Assembly: GCF_023276355.1 (NCBI RefSeq)
Contig: NZ_JALLPL010000001.1
Coordinates: 1,550,001-1,614,000, forward strand
Source: Haloplanus sp. XH21
GTDB lineage: Archaea; Halobacteriota; Halobacteria; Halobacteriales; Haloferacaceae
Length of the DNA stretch: 64,000 bases
Direction of reading: 5' to 3'
In this document: piece after piece, positions 8,692 through 20,199 of the stretch
Numbering within the stretch: position 1 is the stretch's first letter
Layout of the letters: each line of letters begins with the position of its first letter
The notes under the pieces: model-generated
Told to the model about the DNA's origin: nothing
Seen by the model: only the letters and a program-made list of their open reading frames with translations
Database searches by the model: none
Program-made: the position numbers and the translations under genes

Positions 8692-9848
8692 TCTTTGACT
8701 TTTCGGGCCCGGTCGCGCGTCATCAGGAAGACGCCGACGCACTCCGGTACTGAGTGCTCACCGGCGTCCAGTGTAAAACTGTCGCCGTCGAGTGCGACCG
8801 TCCCGGGATCGGTCACCTCGATCCGAACGGACTGTCGCGTGAACCGTTCGGGGACGGCGTCGACCAGCGGGTCGAAGTCGTCGATCTCGTCGCGGTCGAG
8901 GCGGCGGACGACGAGCCCGCTCCCGCCGTGGAGACTCCCCGGCAGGCGGATCAGCCGATGCGTGTCCGTCGTCACCGGTTCGTCGATGGGCGCCGTCTCC
9001 GCCGCCACCGTCTCTTCGGCGAGCGCTTCGACGAGGGTGCGCGCGCCCGGACCGCCGACCTCGACGTTGCCCCGGTCGACCGCGTCGGGGTTCTCGACGA
9101 AGGCGCCGAGCAGGGTGTCCGCCCGCCCCTCGCCGATGCCATCGAACGCCATGAGCCGTTCTTTCGCCGCCGCCTCGTCCAGCGACTGCAGGTCGTCGAC
9201 GAACGTCTGCAGGCGACGGTGGGTGCGTCGTCCCCACCCACCGCGCGTGCGGAGTTCGCGCCGCGTCGTCCCGCCGACCGCGCGGGTCCGCACCAGTCCC
9301 TCGACGTCGAGGTCGACCGCGCGGACGTAGTCGACGATTTCGCGGCGGGCCGCCGAATCCAGGTCGGCCACCCCCTCGTCGCGGACGTGGACGTGGTAGC
9401 CGCGGCCCCCGGAGAACACCACGGTCACGTCGTCGAAGCCGAAGTCGGTCTCGAGGAGATCCAGCAACCGACGGAGGGCGTCCTTACACGCCGCGAGCAT
9501 TTCCGCGTACGTGGCCGTCTCGGGGTCGATAGCCGGGAGGTGATCGGCGTCCAGATCGAACACGAGGTCGGCGCCCTGCCACCCCTTGTCGTCCATCGAC
9601 GCCGCACCCGGATCGTCGTACTGCGCCGCGGAGAAGTAGACGTGTCTGGGCGCCTCGCGCTGGAGGAAGTCGCCCACGTCGCCGAGATCGTAGATGGACT
9701 GGTGGCGGACCATCGTGGTCGCCTCGCCGCTCGTCCACGGAATGTGCCCCCACTCCCGCGCCGATGCGGCAGGGGGGAGCGACGGGTCCGCGCTCCGGTA
9801 GTAGTCGCCGAACCGCCCCGTGAGATACTCGCGCGTCCGTCGGTCCAT
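8688..9848 (-). CDS. priS: DNA primase small (catalytic) subunit
   Basis: PriS is the catalytic subunit of the archaeal/eukaryotic primase and makes primers with PriL. The 386-residue protein carries the catalytic acidic motif DLDADHL (near residues 98-104), the conserved SGGRGYHVHV motif (near 146-155) and the later DTHRLIRLPGSLHGGSGL segment that closes the active site. The start MDRRTREYLTGRFGDYYR is the standard haloarchaeal N-terminus. The gene overlaps the downstream GINS gene by 4 nt (ATGA). A CTATAG tract about 25 bp upstream is a candidate TATA box. Confidence 0.95.
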   Translation of the reverse strand: MDRRTREYLTGRFGDYYRSADPSLPPAASAREWGHIPWTSGEATTMVRHQSIYDLGDVGDFLQREAPRHVYFSAAQYDDPGAASMDDKGWQGADLVFDLDADHLPAIDPETATYAEMLAACKDALRRLLDLLETDFGFDDVTVVFSGGRGYHVHVRDEGVADLDSAARREIVDYVRAVDLDVEGLVRTRAVGGTTRRELRTRGGWGRRTHRRLQTFVDDLQSLDEAAAKERLMAFDGIGEGRADTLLGAFVENPDAVDRGNVEVGGPGARTLVEALAEETVAAETAPIDEPVTTDTHRLIRLPGSLHGGSGLVVRRLDRDEIDDFDPLVDAVPERFTRQSVRIEVTDPGTVALDGDSFTLDAGEHSVPECVGVFLMTRDRARKVKE

Positions 9849-9883
9849 TCGTCTACGCCGTCGGCGGCGACGCTATAGTAGCT

Positions 9884-9936
9884 TGTGATACGGAGTATCG
9901 GAAGGCTGCAGGGGTCCTCGCCGGCACAGTCCGGCG
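9884..9936. repeat. Possible degraded copy of the ATACGG palindromic repeat
   Basis: The sequence TGATACGGAGTAT at 9885-9897 is the reverse complement of the right arm of the complete elements at 35062-35149 and 35833-35920. It is followed by a short stem CGCCGG-CACAGT-CCGGCG. No second outer arm is visible, so this is at most a remnant. It lies upstream of priS, in the divergent priS/mscS spacer. Confidence 0.35.
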
Positions 9937-10009
9937 ACGATCTCTCGACAGGGACGAACCCCAAAGCTCGCGTGGAAACCCTTTTTTCCGGAGGTGGAGA
10001 GACACACCT

Positions 10010-11026
10010 ATGGACATCGGGGCGGCCGCGCAGACGACGCCGGCACCACCGGCGGGAACGCCCGAGTTACTCCAGTGGCTCTGGACGTTCACCGCCGTCC
10101 GCATCATCGTGGCCTTGGGCATCGTCGGCCTCGGCATCGTCCTCTCGAAGTTCCTCGTCCGGTTGCTCGGCCGCCCCGTCGCTCGGCGATTCGAGCGCCA
10201 GAGCGTCGCCCAGACCGTCCTCGGTCTGCTTCGCGTCTCCACGGTCGTCATCGCCACGCTCATCGGCGGGAGCATGGTCGGCCTCGGCTTGGGCGACATC
10301 GTCCTCTCGGTGACGGTCTTCTCTGCCGTCCTCGGTCTCGTTCTCGCACCTATCGTCGGCAGCGTCATCAACGGCGTGTTCGTCCTCGCCGACAACCCCT
10401 ACGAGATCGGTGACATGATCGAACTGGAGGACGGTCGCCGGGGCTTCGTCGACGACATCACGCTCCGCTATACGAAGATCTTCACGCTCGAAAACACCTT
10501 CCTGGTCATCCCCAACTCCCAGATGCGGGAACGCGACGTGACCAACTTCTCGGCGGAGGACGAGCGGACCCGCCTGTCGATCCCGCTGCTCGTCACCTAC
10601 GAGGGCGACCTCAACCAGGCCCGACGACTCATGGAACGGGCTGCGCGGAACTGCGACGATGTCATCGAAGGCGGTCCGGACATCCGCATCGGAAGCGCGC
10701 GCTACCCCGCGAAGCCGACCTGCCTGATCGACGCCTACGCCGACAACGGGGTCCGGCTGGTGCTCCGATTTTGGGTGCGGACGCCGTACAAGATCCCGCG
10801 CGTCGAGTCGACCGTCCGCGAGCGCATCTGGGAGGGACTAGAGGACGCGAACGTGGAGATCGCCTACCCTCACCAACACCTGCTGTTCGACGAGACGAGC
10901 GGCCAGGCGCGGGTCGCCGTCGAGGAGGCGTCCGATCGTCCAGATATCGACCGGCGGCGCGAGGACAGCGGGCCGACGGGGTCGACCGGCGACGACGCGC
11001 CGACGGGTGAACCGCCGACCGAGTGA
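10010..11026 (+). CDS. Mechanosensitive ion channel of the MscS family
   Basis: A 338-residue membrane channel that would release solutes on hypo-osmotic shock. Three N-terminal transmembrane segments are visible (residues about 22-47, 63-88 and 92-122). The pore-lining third helix (SVTVFSAVLGLVLAPIVGSVINGVFVL) runs directly into the conserved MscS beta domain DNPYEIGDMIELEDGRRGFVDDITLRYTKI...VIPNSQM. The C-terminal alpha/beta domain extends to about residue 300, then an acidic disordered tail. It is convergent with the UspA gene at 11030, with 3 bp between stops. Confidence 0.93.
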   Translation: MDIGAAAQTTPAPPAGTPELLQWLWTFTAVRIIVALGIVGLGIVLSKFLVRLLGRPVARRFERQSVAQTVLGLLRVSTVVIATLIGGSMVGLGLGDIVLSVTVFSAVLGLVLAPIVGSVINGVFVLADNPYEIGDMIELEDGRRGFVDDITLRYTKIFTLENTFLVIPNSQMRERDVTNFSAEDERTRLSIPLLVTYEGDLNQARRLMERAARNCDDVIEGGPDIRIGSARYPAKPTCLIDAYADNGVRLVLRFWVRTPYKIPRVESTVRERIWEGLEDANVEIAYPHQHLLFDETSGQARVAVEEASDRPDIDRRREDSGPTGSTGDDAPTGEPPTE

Positions 11027-11029
11027 CCG

Positions 11030-11434
11030 TCAGGACGTGTTGACCGTAATCACGTCACAGTCGAGTTTCTCTCGCAGGAAGGTGTCGATGTCGGGATCGT
11101 CGAGAAACCGGCGGAACGTGCGTCGCCACCGGCTGACCTGTTTCGAGCCGATGACGACCGCGTCGGCGTCCTCGGCCGCCACCTCGTCGAGGATGGTCTC
11201 CTCGACGAGAAAGCCCCGCCGGACGACGTAGCGCGCGCGGTCGATGGTGCCGAACTCGCGTTCGACCGACCGCTTCAGATCGGTCCGCGTGACCTCCCGC
11301 CCCTCCTGATAGAGGTCGACGTGAAGAACGGTCAGATCGGCGTCTCGTTCCTCCGCGATACGGACCGCCTCGGAGAGCGTCGCCCGGGAATGTCTCGTGA
11401 GCGGGTATCGGACCGGGACGACCACCAGCGTCAT
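11030..11434 (-). CDS. Universal stress protein (UspA family)
   Basis: A 134-residue cytosolic protein with the Usp alpha/beta fold: the first strand MTLVVVPVRYPL, the helix HSRATLSEAVRIAEERDADLTVLHVDL, and the later strand DADAVVIGSKQVSRWRR. The ATP-binding loop (G-x2-G-x9-G-S/T) is not recognisable, so it may belong to the non-ATP-binding Usp group. The reading frame extends to 11500, but the ATG at 11434 fits the first beta strand exactly. The function is inferred only at family level. Confidence 0.85.
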   Translation of the reverse strand: MTLVVVPVRYPLTRHSRATLSEAVRIAEERDADLTVLHVDLYQEGREVTRTDLKRSVEREFGTIDRARYVVRRGFLVEETILDEVAAEDADAVVIGSKQVSRWRRTFRRFLDDPDIDTFLREKLDCDVITVNTS

Positions 11435-11472
11435 GTATCGACTGACGACGGTGGGCGGTTTCAATCTGTCCG

Positions 11473-11559
11473 ATTCATACTGCCAGCTGTACGTCGACAC
11501 AGATATTCGCCACCCCGAGAGGGCGAATCTCTCGAAACGGGTACAGCCGATAGTATCAG
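11473..11559. repeat. Nested palindromic element, CTGTAC variant
   Basis: The left arm TCATACTGCCAGCTGTAC (from 11475) pairs with the right arm GTACAGCCGATAGTATCA (to 11558). An inner stem ATTCGCC (11514-11520) and GGCGAAT (11522-11529 region) forms a central hairpin. The element lies in the spacer between the UspA start and the dodecin stop, ending about 5 bp from the dodecin stop codon. It resembles the element at 20671-20757 and, more distantly, the ATACGG family at 35-46 kb. Confidence 0.6.
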
Positions 11560-11563
11560 TCGG

Positions 11564-11764
11564 CTAGTCCTCGAGTTCGAACGCCACCACGACTTCGGCC
11601 TGATACTCGCGGTCCTCGACGCCCGCGACCTCGACGCCGAGCTCCTCGACTTCGACCCATTTCACGTTGTCGAGCGTCTCGGTGGCCCGGTCGATGGCGT
11701 CGTCGGCCGCGTCGTCGAAACTCTCCTCGCTCCGTCCGATCAGGGTGATCTTCTTGAATACCAT
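11564..11764 (-). CDS. Dodecin
   Basis: A 66-residue flavin-binding dodecin, which forms a hollow dodecamer storing riboflavin or FMN. The sequence [39 protein letters not shown] matches the family along its whole length. It includes the aromatic W36 that stacks on the isoalloxazine ring, and the final strand [13 protein letters not shown]. Length and fold agree with characterised haloarchaeal dodecins. A palindromic repeat follows its stop codon. Confidence 0.95.
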   Translation of the reverse strand: MVFKKITLIGRSEESFDDAADDAIDRATETLDNVKWVEVEELGVEVAGVEDREYQAEVVVAFELED

Positions 11765-11825
11765 TGGTCAGGACTCCTGTCACACCTTCACCAACGATCG
11801 ACTTAAATCCACAGCCGACTCCCGG

Positions 11826-12485
11826 CTACGCGTCCGTGCGGCCGAAGCGCTCCGAGAGCGCACCGACCACGTCGGTCAGGTGGGCCGTCCCCCACACCGC
11901 GACGATGATCCCACCGAGCGTATCGAACAGCAGGTCGAGCATCGTGTCGTCGAGGCCGTACTGGACGAGAATACTCTGAGATCCCGAAGCCGAAGCGATG
12001 AGCGTGACACCGAACTCGATGACCTCCCAGAACACGCCGAACGCGAGGACGAACAGCAGGATGAACACGAACATGAACCGTTCGGGGAGCGAGACGGCGT
12101 CTGAGTGGAGTTCGATGGCGCGGGCCGTGGCGTACCCCGCGGCGGCGACGATGGTCGACGACAGGGTGTGTGTCATGTGGTCCCACCACCAGACGCTCCG
12201 GTAGAGGTTGGTCGACGCGCCGGGGAGCCCGGCCGTCCCGAGAGCGTGAAGGAAGACGGCGACCGTGATCCACAGCGTCAGCGCCGAATCCATGGGAATG
12301 TGGTAGTCGCGTTCGAGGACCGCAGGGAGGTGTGTCACCCCGAACCCGATGGTCGCGTTGATGACGATGCCGGGATTGCCGCGCTCGAGACCGATGAAGA
12401 CCAGGCCGACGAGCAGAAGTTGCATCACGCGGGTGAGCTGTCGTTGCCGGCGCTCGCTCACCCCGAGGTACTCGCGCAGGCGCAT
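11826..12485 (-). CDS. Polytopic membrane protein (YjdF/DUF2238-like)
   Basis: A 219-residue protein with about six hydrophobic segments. Conserved-looking polar positions inside or next to helices include WWWDHMTHTLSSTI, FGVFWEVIEFG and DDTMLDLLFDTLGGII. That D-x-x-x-H / E-x-x-E / D-x-x-x-D pattern resembles the YjdF/DUF2238 membrane family, whose function is unknown. The start MRLREYLGVSERRQRQLTRVMQ abuts the stop of the upstream membrane gene (12486), so the two form an operon. Confidence 0.75.
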   Translation of the reverse strand: MRLREYLGVSERRQRQLTRVMQLLLVGLVFIGLERGNPGIVINATIGFGVTHLPAVLERDYHIPMDSALTLWITVAVFLHALGTAGLPGASTNLYRSVWWWDHMTHTLSSTIVAAAGYATARAIELHSDAVSLPERFMFVFILLFVLAFGVFWEVIEFGVTLIASASGSQSILVQYGLDDTMLDLLFDTLGGIIVAVWGTAHLTDVVGALSERFGRTDA

Positions 12486-13142
12486 CTACGTTCCCTCCGT
12501 CGGCACGGCGCCGGCGGGGTATCGGTCGCTCGTGTCGTAGCGTCGGAAGTAGAACTCGAAGACGACGCCGGCGATGACGCCCGCGATGGTCGCGGCGACG
12601 AAATCCCACATGAGCGCCTCCTCGACGGCGTGCTCCGGGCGGCCGTCGAGGAGGAGTTGGGTCCCGAGGAAGATGTCGGAGAGCCACCGGGCCTCGGCCC
12701 ACACGCCGGCGGTGGCGACGGTGGCGATGACGACGAACAGCACGGCGAACGCGCGGTTCATCCGGACGGGCGTGAACACGTCGATTTCGACGGCGATAAT
12801 GAGCGCGGCGGCGGCGACGGCGACGTACGTCGTCACCCGCCCCGTGAGCGTCACGTCCCCCACGGTCTGCCCGGCGACGAGGATGCGACCCAGCGCGGGA
12901 ACGGAGGCCAACGCGAGCACTTCCCAGGGAACCATCGCATCGACGCGGCGAAAGGCGACGGCCGGAAGCACCGCGAGTACGACCAGCGCGAGCGTGAACG
13001 CCGCCCAGAGGACCCGGCCCTCCAGCACGGCGGCCCCGCCGATCAGGCAGAGCGCGGCCACGAACAGCCACCCGAGGACGGCGTTGAGCCGGCGTCGCTC
13101 GAACAACGCCCGGAACCCGGCGTCGGGATCGATGGTCAACAT
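12486..13142 (-). CDS. Polytopic membrane protein, operon partner of the YjdF-like gene
   Basis: A 218-residue protein with about seven hydrophobic segments starting near residue 20. The C-terminal part (HAVEEALMWDFVAATIAGVIAGVVFEFYFRRY) again has an acidic E-x-x-x-x-D pattern within a membrane helix and may be related to its neighbour. The gene ends one base before the start of the 11826-12485 gene, which implies co-transcription and a joint function. The family is not recognised. Confidence 0.7.
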   Translation of the reverse strand: MLTIDPDAGFRALFERRRLNAVLGWLFVAALCLIGGAAVLEGRVLWAAFTLALVVLAVLPAVAFRRVDAMVPWEVLALASVPALGRILVAGQTVGDVTLTGRVTTYVAVAAAALIIAVEIDVFTPVRMNRAFAVLFVVIATVATAGVWAEARWLSDIFLGTQLLLDGRPEHAVEEALMWDFVAATIAGVIAGVVFEFYFRRYDTSDRYPAGAVPTEGT

Positions 13143-13274
13143 ACGGTGCCATCCGTCGGTGGCGGTGAAAAGGACTTGGGCCGGAGTCCCATCACCGATT
13201 CCGCGCGGCGTCTGCGCACGGATCTATCTCAGGGCCTTTATCACACGCTCGGAGGAACACGCAGTCGCTTCATC

Positions 13275-14039
13275 ATGTCACAGCTTCCTGGCCGCTATCG
13301 TCGAGCAGTCACTGCCATCGGGTTCGCCTGTCTCGGTCTCGCGCTCATCAGCGGGATGACCGTCGCCGTGAGCGGGCTTGCGGTCACCTCGCTCACCAAC
13401 AGCGAGGCCCAGGCCGGACAGACGACGACCCACACGCTGGAGTATCAGGCCAACGAGATCAGTGCCGACGGCGAGACCGACGTGCTGTTCGTCGAGTTCC
13501 CGAACGCCTACGCCGGGAACCTCTCGTTTTCGTCCGCCGAGTTCCGTAATCGAACCAGCGACGCGACGGTCCCCGTGAGTTCGAGTACGAGCATCGTCGA
13601 CGGTCCGGACGACGACGGGGTCCGTGACACGCTCCGAACCGGGGTCAGCAAGGACGCCGACTATCCGACCGACGACATCACCGCCACCTACGAGTTCAGC
13701 TTGACTCACCCGCCGGTCGAGGAGACGACGTCCTACGACCTGCGGCTCGTGGCGAACGACTCCTCGACGGGGACGAGCGAGACGACGGCCACCGACGCGA
13801 TAACCGTCGTGGCCGGTGACGATGCGACGGCGACCGCGACCGCGACGGCGGAGCCGACCGCAACCACGACGGCAACGCAGACGGAGACCGAAACGGCAAC
13901 GGCATCGCCGACGGCGACGGAAGCGATGACGGACACCGCGACCGAGGCAGAGACCACGTCGGGTGATGGACCCGGGTTCGGCGTCATCGCCGCGGCCGGA
14001 GCGCTGCTGGCTATCGGACTGCTGGCCCGACGCGACTAA
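13275..14039 (+). CDS. PGF-CTERM surface protein
   Basis: A 254-residue secreted protein: a signal peptide (AVTAIGFACLGLALISGMTVAVSG), a beta domain of about 140 residues with several N-glycosylation sequons (NLS, NRT, NDS), and a Thr/Glu-rich low-complexity linker likely to be heavily O-glycosylated. The C-terminus GDGPGFGVIAAAGALLAIGLLARRD is a classic PGF-CTERM signal. Archaeosortase A should cut near PGF and attach lipid. ATG 13275 is chosen because the signal peptide starts there; the frame continues upstream only as a shadow. A TATA-like CTTTATCA lies about 30-40 bp upstream. Confidence 0.88.
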   Translation: MSQLPGRYRRAVTAIGFACLGLALISGMTVAVSGLAVTSLTNSEAQAGQTTTHTLEYQANEISADGETDVLFVEFPNAYAGNLSFSSAEFRNRTSDATVPVSSSTSIVDGPDDDGVRDTLRTGVSKDADYPTDDITATYEFSLTHPPVEETTSYDLRLVANDSSTGTSETTATDAITVVAGDDATATATATAEPTATTTATQTETETATASPTATEAMTDTATEAETTSGDGPGFGVIAAAGALLAIGLLARRD

Positions 14040-14049
14040 CGCCGCTTCG

Positions 14050-14065
14050 CGACTTTTTTTCGGCG
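14050..14065 (+). terminator. Oligo-T terminator after the PGF-CTERM gene
   Basis: A run of seven T residues (14054-14060) occurs about 14 bp after the stop codon at 14039. Archaeal transcription commonly ends at oligo-T tracts without a required hairpin. The run is flanked by GC-rich sequence, so it stands out locally. Confidence 0.5.
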
Positions 14066-14299
14066 TCCGACGATCGGCTTCGTAGAAACGAGACCGCGGC
14101 CCCGAACGACGGACCGATCGCGTTCGAACTGCCTATCCAGTTGGTGGTGGGGGGAGAGGCCGCGGACACGTTCGGATCGGCGGCGGTGACACATAAGTGT
14201 GCGACCAATGTTGTCGTGGATCCTGGACCCGTGTCGCCGACAGCGCGTTCGAGTCGGTGCTCCGCAACCACTAAACGCGCCCTCCGCCTTCGTCCGATA
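14061..14299. other. Intergenic spacer upstream of rfcL
   Basis: This spacer has no convincing ORF on either strand and no RNA gene that I recognise. An ACATAAGTG tract near 14190 is a possible TATA element for a distant start. The stretch just before 14300 (CCACTAAACGCG) could act for rfcL. Confidence 0.4.
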
Positions 14300-15748
14300 A
14301 TGAGCGACTGGACGGAGAAATACCGCCCATCGACGCTGTCGGAAGTCCGCGGGAACGACAAGGCCCGCGACGCCCTGGCCGAGTGGGCGAAGACCTGGGA
14401 CGACCACCGCGAGGCGGTCGTCATCCACGGCAGTCCGGGCGTCGGCAAGACGTCCGCGGCCCACGCGCTAGCGGCCGACATGGGGTGGGAGACGGTCGAA
14501 CTCAACGCCTCCGATCAGCGCACGGCAGACGTCATCGAGCGGTTCGCGGGCCGGGCGTCGAAAAACACGACGCTCGCCGGATCGACGGAGGGCGACGGCG
14601 GTGGGCGCCAACTCGTCATCCTCGACGAGGCGGACAACATGCACGGCAACTACGACCGCGGCGGGGCGAGCGCGCTCACGCGCGTCGTGAAAGACGCCGG
14701 CCAGCCCATCGTCCTCCTCGCCAACGACTTCTACGAGATGAGTCGCGGGTTGCGAAACGCCTGCCAGGAGATCGAGTTCCGCGACGTCTCCGCGCGCTCC
14801 ATCGTCCCCGTGCTCCGGGACATCTGCCGACGCGAGGGCATTGAGTTCGACGCCGACGCCCTCGACCGCATCGCCGAGGTGAACGATGGCGACCTCCGCT
14901 CGGCGGTCAACGACCTCCAGGCGGCCGCCGAGGGCGGCCAACGGCTGACCGTCGACGACGTGGCGACCAGCGACCGCGACCGCAGCCTCGACGTCTTCCC
15001 CTTCCTCGACGCGGTACTGAAAGAGGAGTCGGCCGAGGAGGCGATCCAGTCGGCCTACCGCGTCGACGAGACGCCCGACGACCTGACGAAGTGGGTCGCG
15101 GAGAACGTCACCAAGGTGTACGAGGGGCAGGAACTCGCCCGGGCGTACGACCATCTCGCCGACGCCGACCGGTGGCTCGGCCGCGTGCGCGCCAGCCAGG
15201 AGTACGGCTACTGGCGCTACGCGACCGACGCCCTCGCGGGGGGGGTGGCGGCGTCGCGCGACGGGTCGAAGGGCGGGTGGACGCGGTTCAACCGCCCGCA
15301 GTTCTGGCCGTCGTCGGATTCGACCGCCGACGAAGTGGTGCGCAAGGTGGCCGAGAGTGGCGGGTTCAGCATGGCGACCACCCGCCGGGAGGTGCTGCCC
15401 TTCCTCGCGGCGATGACCCACCACTGCAAGCCCCGCGAACTGACGGTGGCGATGGCCGCCTACTACGACTTCGACGAGGCGGCGGTGTCGTTCGTCACGG
15501 GGAGCGGCGAGACGACGAACAAGGTGGAGTCCATCGTCGCCGACGCCCAGGAGTTGCGCGAGTCCGCGATGGAGGCTCACTCGGAGGCCTTCGGTGGGGG
15601 GCGGGCGAGCGCGGAGACGGCGGAGCCGACCGATGACGCCGACAGTGAGGCCGATGTCGAGGCGGACACCGCTGACGACACCGGCACGGCAGCCGAGGCC
15701 GACGCCGACGATGACGACGGACAGGCCGGCCTCTCGGATTTCATGTAA
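14300..15748 (+). CDS. rfcL: Replication factor C large subunit (clamp loader)
   Basis: RfcL with RfcS loads the PCNA sliding clamp. The 482-residue protein starts MSDWTEKYRPSTLSEVRGNDKA, the family signature. Walker A is GSPGVGKTSA (residues 44-53) and Walker B is LVILDEADNM. The AAA+ lid and collar domains follow. The C-terminus is a long acidic disordered tail ending in QAGLSDFM, a degenerate PCNA-interacting (PIP) box. The frame extends upstream to 14141, but ATG 14300 is the conserved start. Confidence 0.96.
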   Translation: MSDWTEKYRPSTLSEVRGNDKARDALAEWAKTWDDHREAVVIHGSPGVGKTSAAHALAADMGWETVELNASDQRTADVIERFAGRASKNTTLAGSTEGDGGGRQLVILDEADNMHGNYDRGGASALTRVVKDAGQPIVLLANDFYEMSRGLRNACQEIEFRDVSARSIVPVLRDICRREGIEFDADALDRIAEVNDGDLRSAVNDLQAAAEGGQRLTVDDVATSDRDRSLDVFPFLDAVLKEESAEEAIQSAYRVDETPDDLTKWVAENVTKVYEGQELARAYDHLADADRWLGRVRASQEYGYWRYATDALAGGVAASRDGSKGGWTRFNRPQFWPSSDSTADEVVRKVAESGGFSMATTRREVLPFLAAMTHHCKPRELTVAMAAYYDFDEAAVSFVTGSGETTNKVESIVADAQELRESAMEAHSEAFGGGRASAETAEPTDDADSEADVEADTADDTGTAAEADADDDDGQAGLSDFM

Positions 15749-15833
15749 CGATGGTCGCCGTTGTACGTCAGTGCACGCCTGCAAACAGTTCCAAACGTGA
15801 CGATATTTACGCCGGTGTGTCGTGGACTGGGCC

Positions 15834-16901
15834 ATGCGCGCTGCAGTCCTCCGGGAGCACGGCGAACCGCTGGAAATCACCGATGTCGATCGTCCCGATC
15901 CCGCGCCTCACGGCGTCGTCGTCGCCGTCGAGGCGTGTGGCATCTGCCGGAGCGACTGGCACGCCTGGCAGGGCCACGGCGAGTGGGTCGGCGACCGCGT
16001 CGTCGACGGACAGATCCTTGGCCACGAACCGGCCGGGCGCGTCGTCGATGTCGGCGACCGGGTCGACACGCTCACCGAGGGGGACCGCGTCGCCGTCCCG
16101 TTCAACCTCGGCGACGGCTCGTGTCCCCAATGCCTGAGCGGCCACGGCAACGTCTGCGAGGACGGCCTCGCCCTCGGCTTCCAGACCGAGGCCCAGGGCG
16201 CGTTCGCCGAGGAAGTCCACGTTCCCCACGCCGACTACAACGCGATGGCCCTCCCCGACAGCGTCTCGGCGCGGGACATGGCGGCGCTCGGCTGTCGGTT
16301 CATGACCGCCTTCCACGCGCTGACCGCACGTGGGGAGGTCGGCGCCGGCGACTGGGTCGCCGTCCACGGCTGTGGCGGGGTCGGTCTCTCGACGGTTCAC
16401 ATCGCCGACGCCCTCGGTGCGCGCGTCGTCGCGGTCGACATCCGCGACGCGGCGCTGGATCTGGCGACCGACCTCGGCGCCGACGCGGTGGTGAGCGCCG
16501 ACGGTCGTGAGCCGCAGGCGGTCACCGCGGACGTGCGCAGCGCGACCGACGGCGGCGCACACGTCTCGGTCGACGCGCTAGGGATCGCGGAGACCTGTCG
16601 CAACTCGGTGTTCTCCCTCCGTCGCCGTGGAACGCACGTCCAGGTCGGCTTGACGACCGACGAGGAGCGCGGCGAGGTGTCGCTCCCGGTCGAACGAATG
16701 GCGATGATCGAGGCGGACTTCCGAGGCGCCCGTGGAATGCCCCCGACGCGATACGACGAACTCCTCCGTCTGCTGGAGTCGAGAGCGATCGAACCCGGAC
16801 GGATCGTCCGCCGCGAGGTGGCTCTCGAGGACGTGCCCGAGCGGTTGGCGGCGATGACGGACTACGAGACGACGGGCGTCGAAGTCGTCACCGAGTTCTG
16901 A
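15834..16901 (+). CDS. Zinc-dependent alcohol dehydrogenase family protein
   Basis: A 355-residue medium-chain dehydrogenase. Catalytic zinc ligands are visible as C38 (GICRSDWHAW) and H64-E65 (GHEPAGRV). The structural zinc lobe reads D94-x2-C97-x2-C100-x7-C108, so the first of the four usual Cys is an Asp. The Rossmann motif VAVHGCGGVGLSTVHIA binds NAD(P). The substrate is not predictable; haloarchaeal members include sugar and alcohol dehydrogenases. ATG 15834 follows a TATA element (GATATTTA, 15802-15809) at the leaderless spacing. The stop lies 14 bp inside the convergent ctaA gene. Confidence 0.9.
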   Translation: MRAAVLREHGEPLEITDVDRPDPAPHGVVVAVEACGICRSDWHAWQGHGEWVGDRVVDGQILGHEPAGRVVDVGDRVDTLTEGDRVAVPFNLGDGSCPQCLSGHGNVCEDGLALGFQTEAQGAFAEEVHVPHADYNAMALPDSVSARDMAALGCRFMTAFHALTARGEVGAGDWVAVHGCGGVGLSTVHIADALGARVVAVDIRDAALDLATDLGADAVVSADGREPQAVTADVRSATDGGAHVSVDALGIAETCRNSVFSLRRRGTHVQVGLTTDEERGEVSLPVERMAMIEADFRGARGMPPTRYDELLRLLESRAIEPGRIVRREVALEDVPERLAAMTDYETTGVEVVTEF

Positions 16902-17751
16902 CGGTCGACCCCGTCGTTCCGTCGGTGTGTGCCCGCCGGGAGAGCACCGACGCGACGACGACGGCGCCCCCCGCCAGAAGGAAGACAGCGGCGTTGAACA
17001 GGCGAACGGTCGGCGTGTAGAAGACGAGGTCACGGCCGAGGAGCATCCCGACGAACAGCAAAGCGAGGGCGCTACCGGTCGCGAACCGGAGCCACGAGAC
17101 GGCCGAGTCGGCGAGCCACCGCGTCGCCGCCAGGAGCGCCGCGACGGCGATGAGTGCCGCGCCGTAGAAGACGGCCTGTGCGGCCGGCGAGTACGGAATC
17201 GACGTGACGACGCGACTAGTGAGTGCGGCCACGCCGAGCGCGCCGAGCGCGATCGAGAGGGCCCGCTGGACCCCTCCCAGGGACGGCGACGTCTCCGGCC
17301 GCGCCGAGAGCGTCGTCCACACGAGCAGAGAGAAGATCGCGAGCGCGACCACGAGATGTGCCCCCTGCGTCGGGGCGGAGTACCCCGACGGGAGGAGCCC
17401 GTTCAGCGTCACCGTCACGGCACCGATACTGATCTGGAGTGGCAGGAGTACGACCGCGAGCGTCGCCGTGACTTTGGCACGCCGGTCGGTTCGGCGCCAC
17501 GACCAGACCGCGGTCCCGAGGATGAACCACCCGGTCACCATCGCGACCAGGCGGTGGAACCACTCGACGAAACTCGGGATCGTCTGGGGCAGGAGCCCGT
17601 TGTCACAGAGCGGCCACTGGGCCGAACAGGCCAGTCCGGACCCCGTGGCGGCGGTGTAGATACCGAGCATGACGAGCGAGAGCGTCAGGCCCGTTGTGAA
17701 CGCGGCGAATCGCGAGAACGTGATCGCCTCTCGGACCTTCGAACGGCGCAT
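16888..17751 (-). CDS. ctaA: Heme A synthase (CtaA/COX15 family)
   Basis: A 287-residue polytopic membrane protein that oxidises heme O to heme A for terminal oxidases. It has eight hydrophobic segments arranged as two four-helix halves. Heme-ligand histidines appear in [13 protein letters not shown] and [14 protein letters not shown]. An extracytoplasmic Cys pair ([13 protein letters not shown]) matches the CtaA disulfide. The second half seems to lack obvious His in the matching helices, a known feature of short archaeal forms. The frame runs upstream to 17913, but [21 protein letters not shown] at 17751 is the natural start. Confidence 0.9.
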   Translation of the reverse strand: MRRSKVREAITFSRFAAFTTGLTLSLVMLGIYTAATGSGLACSAQWPLCDNGLLPQTIPSFVEWFHRLVAMVTGWFILGTAVWSWRRTDRRAKVTATLAVVLLPLQISIGAVTVTLNGLLPSGYSAPTQGAHLVVALAIFSLLVWTTLSARPETSPSLGGVQRALSIALGALGVAALTSRVVTSIPYSPAAQAVFYGAALIAVAALLAATRWLADSAVSWLRFATGSALALLFVGMLLGRDLVFYTPTVRLFNAAVFLLAGGAVVVASVLSRRAHTDGTTGSTVRTR

Positions 17752-17932
17752 ACGCGCGTCTCGGCACCGGGCGTACTTAGGCCTGTCCGAACCTTTCGAG
17801 AACTGGGAATGGCGGATCGGCGTGTGTCCTCCGGCGATGGCGTCTGTCTCCACGGCTCCCGTCGACGGCCGTCGAAGCGCATCTCGACGTCTCACGGATA
17901 GTTTTTTGTCCACCCCTTCTGTGGTCGCGGTT

Positions 17933-20191
<2,259 letters not shown>

Positions 20192-20199
20192 CCGCCGCG

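Noticed and set aside
6391-9330. 979-codon plus-strand open frame
   Set aside because: It runs antisense through the metallopeptidase, GINS and priS genes, which have strong family motifs; the product is arginine-rich and unlike halophilic proteins.
12105-13274. Upstream extension of the 13275-14039 surface protein frame
   Set aside because: It is antisense to two membrane-protein genes, and the signal peptide begins only at 13275.
14061-14299. Possible small RNA in the rfcL spacer
   Set aside because: No box C/D, H/ACA or tRNA-like pattern was found, and no stable long stem is evident by eye.
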